A DNA stretch of 5,092 bases from Spirochaetaceae bacterium. Its GTDB lineage: Bacteria > Spirochaetota > Spirochaetia > DSM-27196 > SLAA01. This document shows, one piece after another, positions 1-5,092 of this stretch. Under the pieces are notes generated by a model. That model was not told where the DNA came from. It made no database searches and saw only the letters and a list, made by a program, of their open reading frames with translations. Each line of letters opens with the position of its first letter. Within the stretch, counting starts at the first letter, position 1. The translations under genes were made by a program, and so were the position numbers. The stretch is from positions 1-5,092 of the forward strand of contig PXEI01000372.1 in assembly GCA_003564775.1 (NCBI GenBank), written 5' to 3'.

Positions 1-2460
1 CATAGAGACCGGTTTGGTCACGCAGCCGTCCATACCGGACTCGATAAAGCTTGCAAGGTCCTCAGGCATTGCGTGCGCAGTAATGGCGATAATAGGTATG
101 TGATTCTTTTGTGCCATGTCTTCAGATGTGCGAATTGTGCGGGTGGCCTCCACACCGTTCATCTCCGGCATTTGGATATCCATAAGGACGGCATCAAACT
201 CCTGTTGGGCAACGGCTTCTACCGCCTCGCGACCATTGTGAACCGTAACTACTTCATGACCAGTTTGCTCGAGCAGGCGACGCAAAACAATTCTGTTCAT
301 TCGGTCGTCTTCGGCAACCAATATGCGCAATTGAGGGTGGGAATCATCGGAATCCGAACTCGCATCACCGGTTTGCGGACTGCTCGCTCCCAGATTACTG
401 GCGTCCAACTCAAGCCCTGACCCGACCTTAAGGGGAAGTTCTACAACAACCGAGGTGCCTGCACCAAGCTCACTATCTACCCACACCTGACCATTCATGA
501 GTTTGACCAACCGATCAACAATAGGCAAACCCAATCCCACTCCCGACTGTGTCCGAGTATAGGCTCGTTCAACCTGATAGAAGGGCTCAAAGAGCCTGTC
601 TACTTGTTCTTGGGACAACCCGACACCGGTATCAACAACAGATATGCGAACCGGTAGCTCAGACCCGGCACTCAGTTCCCCGAGATCACTTCCGTGGTGT
701 TCGTTCACTGGGGCTCGGGACAAAGAGAGCTTGACGCTGCCGTGCTCGGTGAACTTAACCGCATTGCCAACCAGGTTGAAGAGCACTTGGCGGATGCGCA
801 TGTCGTCGCCAAGTAGATAGTCCGGGAGGTCGGAATCAATATGCGACTCAAGAGAAAGGGCTTTCTCGGTAGCAATCGCTGTAAACAGCTCAAGCACCGC
901 CTCAACAAGCTCCAACACCTTGAAGCTGTGTTCGTGTATTCTGAGGGCGCCCGACTCAACTTTGGACAGATCAAGAATGTCAGACAGCAGTTGTGTCAGT
1001 CGATTGGTTGCACCCAGCGCCATGCGCACATACTCCGCACGCGATCCCTCAAGACCCGTTTCCTGCAGGAGTTGCAAGGTACCCAGAATTCCGTTTAACG
1101 GAGTGCGGATTTCATGACTCATATTGGCCAGGAACTCAGTCTTGGCACTACTGGCCGACTCGGCACGTTCCTTAGCCTGCTTAAGCTCGGTAACATCCCA
1201 CCAGGCTCCGACCACCTCAGTTATGCCATCAATGCGTGACAGAACCCGCCTTCTATCATGAATCCAGTGATAAACGCCCGCCTTGTCACGAACACGATAC
1301 TCAAACCGTTTTGTCGGGTCGGTACTATCCAAAGCCACGGCTTCAACATCATCAGGATGCACATGGCTCCACCAGACATCGACGGAGTCCAACAACTCCT
1401 CAGGTTCGTAGCCAAGCACCTCACGAACATTCTCATTTACATAGGTGATGCGAACGAGGCCAGACTGACCGATGCTGAATCCATAAATAACTGCCGGAGT
1501 ATGCGAAATAAATGCGTTCAGGCGCTCTGTGTTCCGACGAAGCCGCTCACGCATCTCCTTTTCAGCCGCCTCGGCTCGAATACGCGCAAGCAACAACCCG
1601 ACCATATCGGCATACGCCTCTACCTGACTCCGATTCTCAAAACTAGAACCTCGGCCAAACAACAGACAAAAGTTGCCGGTCGTCCTTGCACCCTTCATCG
1701 TCTTGACAACCACAACTTTGCCAAGACGCGCAATCTTTTCAATGAGGTTAAGCGACGCAGTTGTAATGCTGCCTTCCGCGACATCGGTTAGTGAGGCAAA
1801 CATGGTCGTTTTTGCCTCACCTAAGCGGCCCTCCCAGGCAGGTTCTCGTGGCCAGCGCCGTCCAACGATAGGAAAGCCAAGGATGTCCGCTGATCTTTGT
1901 ACAAGGTCAGCCAGCCCCGAAAGGCCAACCGTTGTCGAACTCTCGCCATTCTCATGGAGAACGTTAAGGGCCGCAAATCGCGCACCCGAAATGCTCTGCA
2001 TCACACGGCATATTTCCTGGTAGTTAATGGTCTCCAAGTCATAGGAATGGAGAGACTGTGCTGCATCCGCCAGCGCATACTCCGGGGTAACATCACAAAA
2101 AGAGACCGCACAGTGTTCCTTTCCCACCCCAAAAGCATGCCCCTTGACCCACCGACTCAGAGCCCGCGAGTACCGCTCAAAGAACTTATCCCCACCCTTA
2201 AGCGCAACCTCCCCAAACAAAGACATCCAATCAAAGTCATCGCCCAGAAACTCCGGCGCAACCACGCTGGCTCGCTTGTCCATGATATCCAGCGCCTTGA
2301 GGCCAGTCATACGCTCGTAGGACCGGTTTACCTCCAGGAACACAAAGTCGCACGGCAGTCCACCTTCGTTGAGCACAACTCTGTGGTAGGCATAGGGCAT
2401 GGGCGATGTACGAACTATTCGCCGATAGCTCTCCAGTTCCATTTGGTGCGTGTCACTCAT
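1..2460 (-). CDS. Hybrid sensor histidine kinase, PAS-GAF-PAS-HisKA-HATPase-REC (3' end beyond window)
   Basis: The frame is open for 820 codons from ATG at 2458-2460 to the left edge; I read every codon and found no stop. Domains in order: an N-terminal PAS (about residues 8-128, with MPYAYHRVV and FLEVNRSYERMTGL); a degenerate GAF-like region (about 147-300); a second PAS (about 312-426, with HPDD and ending WWDVTELK); a short helical linker; HisKA with the H-box NMSHEIRTPLNG, phospho-acceptor His449; HATPase_c with N-box NLVGNAVKFTE (about 562-572), G1 DTGVGL (610-615), F-box LFEPFYQ and G2 GVGLGLPIV; and a receiver with acidic pair Asp718/Asp719, phospho-acceptor Asp761 (DIQMPEMNG), Thr794 and Lys816. 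No signal peptide or membrane segment is seen, so it is probably cytosolic and senses an intracellular signal. GGAGG at 2466-2470 lies 5 bases before the ATG. The receiver has no output domain here, so phosphate probably passes to a separate HPt protein or regulator, unless more domains follow outside the window. The ligand is unknown. Confidence 0.96.
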   Translation of the reverse strand, partial: MSDTHQMELESYRRIVRTSPMPYAYHRVVLNEGGLPCDFVFLEVNRSYERMTGLKALDIMDKRASVVAPEFLGDDFDWMSLFGEVALKGGDKFFERYSRALSRWVKGHAFGVGKEHCAVSFCDVTPEYALADAAQSLHSYDLETINYQEICRVMQSISGARFAALNVLHENGESSTTVGLSGLADLVQRSADILGFPIVGRRWPREPAWEGRLGEAKTTMFASLTDVAEGSITTASLNLIEKIARLGKVVVVKTMKGARTTGNFCLLFGRGSSFENRSQVEAYADMVGLLLARIRAEAAEKEMRERLRRNTERLNAFISHTPAVIYGFSIGQSGLVRITYVNENVREVLGYEPEELLDSVDVWWSHVHPDDVEAVALDSTDPTKRFEYRVRDKAGVYHWIHDRRRVLSRIDGITEVVGAWWDVTELKQAKERAESASSAKTEFLANMSHEIRTPLNGILGTLQLLQETGLEGSRAEYVRMALGATNRLTQLLSDILDLSKVESGALRIHEHSFKVLELVEAVLELFTAIATEKALSLESHIDSDLPDYLLGDDMRIRQVLFNLVGNAVKFTEHGSVKLSLSRAPVNEHHGSDLGELSAGSELPVRISVVDTGVGLSQEQVDRLFEPFYQVERAYTRTQSGVGLGLPIVDRLVKLMNGQVWVDSELGAGTSVVVELPLKVGSGLELDASNLGASSPQTGDASSDSDDSHPQLRILVAEDDRMNRIVLRRLLEQTGHEVVTVHNGREAVEAVAQQEFDAVLMDIQMPEMNGVEATRTIRTSEDMAQKNHIPIIAITAHAMPEDLASFIESGMDGCVTKPVSM

Positions 2461-2478
2461 GCTTGCCTCCATTCCGGA

Positions 2479-2673
2479 CTAGTCGTGAATGACCTTGACC
2501 CGTCCGACCTCCCCAGAACTCAGCTTAACCTTAACCCCATGCGGATGCGTGGGAGAGTTCGTGAGAATTCTCTCTACAATACCCTCTGTCAGCTCGCCGC
2601 TTGCCTGATGATGTTTAAGCACAACCGATACGTGCCCGCCAATTCTTACATCTTTCCGTTTGCTTCCGTCCAC
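2479..2673 (-). CDS. ywbE: YwbE family protein (DUF2196), GTG start
   Basis: This is a 64-residue basic protein. It shows the pattern I associate with the YwbE/DUF2196 family: a short start, DGSKRKDV, then SVVLKHHQASGELTEG, ILTNSPTHPHGVKVKL and a final GEVGRVKVI. The family is of unknown function; its compact, Gly-rich, probably beta-rich make-up suggests a small globular domain, and nucleic-acid binding has no direct support here. I chose GTG at 2671-2673. A perfect AGGAGG lies 9 bases upstream of it, and the protein then begins V/M-D-G as family members do. An ATG nine codons upstream (2698-2700) has no Shine-Dalgarno and would add a low-complexity Arg-rich extension. The TAG stop is 18 bases from the kinase start, so the two are likely cotranscribed. 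A strong terminator lies only about 30 bases upstream of the Shine-Dalgarno. Confidence 0.88.
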   Translation of the reverse strand: MDGSKRKDVRIGGHVSVVLKHHQASGELTEGIVERILTNSPTHPHGVKVKLSSGEVGRVKVIHD

Positions 2674-2682
2674 GTTTCTCCG

Positions 2683-2688
2683 CCTCCT
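2683..2688 (-). promoter_or_regulatory. Ribosome binding site deciding the ywbE start
   Basis: On the minus strand this reads AGGAGG, a full match to the anti-Shine-Dalgarno core, with a 9-base spacer to GTG at 2673. It lies inside the longer ATG-initiated reading (ATG at 2700), so it argues that translation starts at the internal GTG. Confidence 0.8.
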
Positions 2689-2717
2689 GCCCGCCACCAT
2701 GTTCGCACACCAGGCCC

Positions 2718-2762
2718 AAAAACAAAAGGTGCCGGGGCGCCCAAAGGCAACCCCGGCACCTT
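2718..2762 (-). terminator. Rho-independent terminator, minus strand
   Basis: Bases 2726-2737 and 2751-2762 are perfect 12-base inverted repeats (AAGGTGCCGGGG and CCCCGGCACCTT). They flank a 13-base loop that can itself form a 3-bp GCC/GGC mini-stem. Reading on the minus strand, the 3' arm runs into TTTTGTTTTT (2727-2718). On the plus strand the hairpin is not followed by a T-run, so it acts on minus-strand transcripts only. It lies about 78 bases past the stop of the URO-D-family gene and most simply ends that transcript. It could also sit in the leader of the ywbE-kinase operon as an attenuator. Confidence 0.9.
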
Positions 2763-2803
2763 AGGTCTGCGGAGATAGCCGAGTTATTCTTCGGGTTTGT
2801 CCC

Positions 2804-2833
2804 AAACTACCCGGTCTCTCGACGCAGTGTCAA
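2804..2833 (-). promoter_or_regulatory. Candidate sigma-70-type promoter for the ywbE-kinase operon
   Basis: On the minus strand a consensus -35 TTGACA (2833-2828) is followed after 18 bases by TAGTTT (2809-2804), a weak -10 with three of six consensus bases. It lies directly after the URO-D-family stop and before the terminator. If it is used, the transcript would begin near 2797 and cross the terminator hairpin before reaching ywbE. The -10 is poor, so this is only a candidate, but I see no better promoter in the short gap between terminator and ywbE. Confidence 0.3.
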
Positions 2834-2839
2834 AGCAGA

Positions 2840-3775
2840 TCACCTCCCAAGCGCCTTTACTGAGTTGACCATCGCTTGTGCCGAGTGCGGATCAAACCAT
2901 GCCTCAAAGCTGCAGCCAGGAGCCAGCAAGAACTTGGTCGGGCCCCCAAGCTCTACTCCCTCCATAGCATTCCGCACTGCATCGGCCGGTGTCACCAGTT
3001 GCAGGCGCCACTTGTCCAGCCCCGCCATAATACTGCCGCCGAACTGCTGCCGCATCTCTGGTATCGTAGGATTTTCGGGATAGCGGTCTTCATACGAAAG
3101 AATATCAATAGGAATGTCTTGGATGTCGTCAACGAAAATTCCATAGTCGTGCATATGAAGCGTGTTCATGGGGGCCGTTCCTTTGATCTCCTCAAAGATC
3201 TGCTTCACAAAGGGTTTAGCAAAGGTGCGGTACTGCTCCTGCGACATCTGCTGCGCCGCGCCAAATGTAGAGACAAAAACTCCGGCGGCACCCCGCTTGA
3301 TTGACTCCTTGCAGTAGGCAATGACCGTCTCAGTTAGTGCTTCAAGCGCCGTGAGCACGGCCTTCGGATGGTCGTCCATGAGCCGCCCAAAGTGTTCACC
3401 TGCGAGACTGCGGCGTAAGACCTGCCAGGGGTCAAACACGGTGTCTATGAAGTAGGCTTCTCCGTTGAGCTCGCGAGCCAGGATATCGATAGCGTCAAGT
3501 TGCAAAGCCCAGTCGCTCTGGTGAATATCAATCGGCCGAATTCGTCCAAGTGCTGCGGCGCTGTTGATCTCCGCAAGCCCGTCCGGCATCGGAAAGTAGT
3601 AGTCGTTCATCAGCTTTAGGAAATCCAGGTCATAGTACCTGAGGAACTCCAAAGACAACTCCGCAATGCGAGCCCCGGGTGCATGCTGCACCCCAAAATG
3701 GTACCAGAACGATATAGGTGGCCGGTCGACCTCCCTGCCCGCAAGCGAAGCGTCGACGCGTTCAATCTTGTTCAT
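2840..3775 (-). CDS. Uroporphyrinogen decarboxylase-fold protein, MtaA/CmuA-like methyltransferase type
   Basis: This is a 311-residue protein. The ATG at 3773-3775 is preceded by AAAGGAGG with a 6-base spacer after GGAGG and begins MNKIERVDASLAGREVDRPP, the usual opening of the URO-D superfamily (R..A.L.G..vDRpP). An open frame continues 30 codons upstream to another ATG, but that part is uncharacteristic and bypasses the strong Shine-Dalgarno. The haem enzyme's arginine-rich MRQAGR motif is absent, so haem synthesis is unlikely. The protein fits the corrinoid/CoM methyltransferase branch. In that branch zinc is held by an H-x-C pair plus a late Cys; here the matching segment reads LHMHDYG (His207, His209), and the late Cys is Cys288 in APGCSF. 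Asp58 in LMNDYYFP may match the conserved active-site Asp region. No corrinoid protein or other methyltransferase partner is encoded in the window, so the substrate is unknown. A terminator follows the gene, so it looks monocistronic within the window. Confidence 0.88.
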   Translation of the reverse strand: MNKIERVDASLAGREVDRPPISFWYHFGVQHAPGARIAELSLEFLRYYDLDFLKLMNDYYFPMPDGLAEINSAAALGRIRPIDIHQSDWALQLDAIDILARELNGEAYFIDTVFDPWQVLRRSLAGEHFGRLMDDHPKAVLTALEALTETVIAYCKESIKRGAAGVFVSTFGAAQQMSQEQYRTFAKPFVKQIFEEIKGTAPMNTLHMHDYGIFVDDIQDIPIDILSYEDRYPENPTIPEMRQQFGGSIMAGLDKWRLQLVTPADAVRNAMEGVELGGPTKFLLAPGCSFEAWFDPHSAQAMVNSVKALGR

Positions 3776-3841
3776 CGTGCTCCTCCTTTGAGCAAAGATA
3801 CGCACCTGAATGAACAAAGGGCTACCCAACTGCGGAGCACG
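3776..3841 (-). promoter_or_regulatory. Leader inverted repeats that could mask the URO-D-family ribosome binding site
   Basis: In the minus-strand leader, CGTGCTCC (3841-3834) is exactly complementary to GGAGCACG (3783-3776). The latter contains the end of the Shine-Dalgarno and touches the ATG. Nested inside it, CCTTTG (3820-3815) is complementary to CAAAGG (3790-3785), the front of the same Shine-Dalgarno. The 3' halves are separated by a single base and the 5' halves by 13 bases; the loop is 24 bases. Folded together, 14 base pairs would cover the entire ribosome binding site. The complementarity is seen directly; the regulatory role is inferred. It matches no riboswitch class I recognise. 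Confidence 0.4.
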
Positions 3842-3849
3842 GTTTTCAC

Positions 3850-3878
3850 TTGACCTGGCTCCCAAAGAGACCTACGCT
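3850..3878 (+). promoter_or_regulatory. Candidate promoter for the PEGA lipoprotein gene
   Basis: TTGACC (3850-3855; five of six bases of the -35 consensus) is followed after 17 bases by TACGCT (3873-3878; three of six of the -10 consensus). This would place a start near 3885, about 29 bases before the GTG. The spacing is ideal but the -10 is weak. I found no convincing opposing promoter for the divergent URO-D-family gene in the same 138-base region. Confidence 0.33.
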
Positions 3879-3913
3879 TAGCTGAGTACAGGAAACAAGG
3901 ATGGGAAAAAAGT

Positions 3914-5092
3914 GTGAAACGACTCTGGTCATGTTTCTTTGTAACAACCTCGGTCGCGCTGCAACTGCTCGTCATGTCGTGTGCGGGACTGCCGGTGCCC
4001 CACCCTCAGGAACCGTCCCTGCTTGCTATTCTTACCGAACCCGGCTCCGGATCCGAGACCGTGCTGCGTCTGATGCGCCGCACACCAAACGGCGAAGCTG
4101 TTCTGCACGACACCATCCGTGTCTCACCTTCCGAGCACGATGTGCGATACGTGAGAGTTCCTGCCGGTGAGTACACCCTTCGTGTTTCGGTGGGGGACGG
4201 CACCGAAACGGACGTATCCACTGACGACGGTACCGACAGGCGGTCGACACAGCAGCTCAGCATAGTAATCCCACCTGACAACATCACTCTGTTTCCGTAT
4301 GTGCTCAGCACATCGCCAACCGCACGCCGACTCACAGAGACTGATCAACTCCGCGCCGCAACCGACCTCTCGGACTTTGTTCGGTTTTACCACTGGGCCG
4401 GGGGGAGCTTCTTTGGATTTGGTCGCTACACAACGTTGCTTGGCCGTACATCTGACCGCTTTCGCCTGGCGGTTACTTCCACGCCTTCTGGCGCGGAGCT
4501 GGCGGTAGATGCCGAGCCGGTTGGGCGTACTCCCATTACTATCCAACTACCGGCTGGACGTTACGCACTTGATCTCAGTCAAGAAGGTTACGAACCAGCC
4601 CGTATCATAACCGAGCTGGTTTCCGACGCTGATCTGCGGGTGGACCTTGTAGAGAGTGCTGATGTATCTGTTCCGGAACTCACCGAGTATGGGCTCTTGT
4701 TGCAGCGCTTTGCGACGCTTGAAGCGCTTGAGGACGACCTTTTCTCGGTACCCTTTGGCAACTCATTGCACACCATGCTTGCTCAGGATGAGCGGATTCG
4801 CGTCCTTGCCAGTGGGCATGAACCCTCTCGAGAACCCGACGAGGAACGCCTGGTACTTTTTCAGCCCGACTACTCCTACGCAGAGAGCATCGGTGCGGAA
4901 CTCATTCTGGCAGGCTTCTACACAACACGGGGTGAGGAGCTTTTTGTTACAGCAGGGCTCTACGATGTCCGCACCCGCGGCATTAAAACGAGCACCGCTC
5001 TCACCGGACAAGCCGGACTTGAAATCTTTTCTACAGTTGACACAATGACCGATGCTCTGTCGCAAGCTGTCGACCGAGTCCTACCGGCTCCC
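3914..5092 (+). CDS. Secreted lipoprotein with PEGA domain and FlgO/TolB-N-like C-terminal domain (3' end beyond window)
   Basis: The frame is open for 393 codons from GTG at 3914 to the right edge; I checked every codon. Residues 1-23 form a lipoprotein signal peptide: basic KR, a hydrophobic stretch, then LLVMSC with the lipidated Cys at 23. This signal peptide is the reason for choosing the GTG. Residues 24-150 are beta-rich and unassigned, with VPAGEYTLRV at about 82-91. A Gly/aromatic segment follows (about 157-172, HWAGGSFFGFGRY). A PEGA domain spans about 183-247, with the hallmarks STPSGAEL, GRTPITI, LPAGRY and EGYEP. Residues 312-393 (AELILAGFYTTRGEEL, AGLYDVRTRG, GLEIFSTVD, LSQAVDRVLP) resemble the FlgO/TolB N-terminal fold found in spirochaete PEGA proteins; this is by pattern only. 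Translation initiation is odd: the Shine-Dalgarno-like AAGGA (3897-3901) is 12 bases away, and an out-of-frame ATG at 3901 is better placed. The protein is probably anchored in the envelope facing the periplasm or surface; PEGA domains are regarded as surface or scaffold modules. Its role is unknown. Confidence 0.88.
   Translation, partial: MKRLWSCFFVTTSVALQLLVMSCAGLPVPHPQEPSLLAILTEPGSGSETVLRLMRRTPNGEAVLHDTIRVSPSEHDVRYVRVPAGEYTLRVSVGDGTETDVSTDDGTDRRSTQQLSIVIPPDNITLFPYVLSTSPTARRLTETDQLRAATDLSDFVRFYHWAGGSFFGFGRYTTLLGRTSDRFRLAVTSTPSGAELAVDAEPVGRTPITIQLPAGRYALDLSQEGYEPARIITELVSDADLRVDLVESADVSVPELTEYGLLLQRFATLEALEDDLFSVPFGNSLHTMLAQDERIRVLASGHEPSREPDEERLVLFQPDYSYAESIGAELILAGFYTTRGEELFVTAGLYDVRTRGIKTSTALTGQAGLEIFSTVDTMTDALSQAVDRVLPAP

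Noticed and set aside
1258..1791. Plus-strand open frame of 177 codons antisense to the kinase
   Set aside because: It has irregular composition and no motifs, and it lies over the well-defined second PAS and GAF-like region of the kinase.
2674..2700. Upstream ATG at 2700 for ywbE
   Set aside because: No Shine-Dalgarno precedes it, and the added residues (MVAGRRRRN) are encoded by the Shine-Dalgarno region of the better GTG start.
1897..2778. Plus-strand open frame of 293 codons antisense to the kinase and ywbE
   Set aside because: It has no recognisable domain and no ribosome binding site. It crosses two genes and a terminator on the other strand, where the reading has full kinase and YwbE motifs. 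It is a shadow.
2840..3775. Haem-pathway uroporphyrinogen decarboxylase (HemE)
   Set aside because: The N-terminal arginine-rich MRQAGR substrate motif is absent, and an H-x-H/late-Cys metal-type pattern is present instead.
3776..3865. Upstream ATG at 3865 extending the URO-D-family protein by 30 residues
   Set aside because: The extension does not look like family sequence. A strong AAAGGAGG correctly placed before ATG 3775 and a family-typical N-terminus favour the shorter form.
3776..3913. Cobalamin riboswitch upstream of the methyltransferase-like gene
   Set aside because: The 138-base region is too short for the class and I see no B12-box-like sequence. Only the simple nested repeat is present.
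4124..4546. Minus-strand open frame of 140 codons antisense to the lipoprotein gene
   Set aside because: It is Arg- and Cys-rich and shadow-like, with no ribosome binding site seen. The plus frame carries a signal peptide and PEGA domain.
1..5092. CRISPR array, insertion sequence, tRNA or rRNA
   Set aside because: I found no regularly spaced repeats, transposase motifs, terminal repeats or cloverleaf-like segments on either strand.

Overview
This window reads as bacterial chromosomal DNA of moderate GC, probably from a spirochaete (Spirochaetota). That placement is an inference. It rests on a lipoprotein with a short, loose lipobox followed by a PEGA domain, on a soluble PAS-rich hybrid histidine kinase, and on a YwbE-type small protein. 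No rRNA, tRNA or other marker is present to confirm it.

Layout from left to right. Positions 1-2460 (minus strand) hold most of a large soluble hybrid histidine kinase with the order PAS, GAF-like, PAS, HisKA, HATPase_c, receiver. It is cut by the left edge near the end of the receiver. Just upstream, at 2479-2673 (minus), is a small YwbE-family (DUF2196) gene with a GTG start. It is 18 bases from the kinase and almost certainly cotranscribed with it. Positions 2718-2762 form a strong intrinsic terminator on the minus strand, with a possible promoter behind it at 2804-2833. Positions 2840-3775 (minus) encode a uroporphyrinogen-decarboxylase-fold protein of the methyltransferase type rather than the haem enzyme. 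Its leader contains a nested inverted repeat that would bury its ribosome binding site. A 138-base divergent intergenic region follows. Positions 3914-5092 (plus) encode a secreted lipoprotein with a PEGA domain and a C-terminal FlgO/TolB-N-like domain, cut by the right edge.

Functionally there are three units: a signalling operon (YwbE protein plus hybrid kinase), a single-gene URO-D-family unit, and a divergent envelope lipoprotein gene. Nothing in the sequence ties them into one pathway. I see no mobile element, CRISPR array, RNA gene or clear novel system. The points most worth checking are the possible RBS-masking leader, the terminator that sits very close to ywbE, and the H-x-H motif in the URO-D-family protein. 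The two largest genes both run off the window edges, so searches restricted to complete ORFs would miss them.
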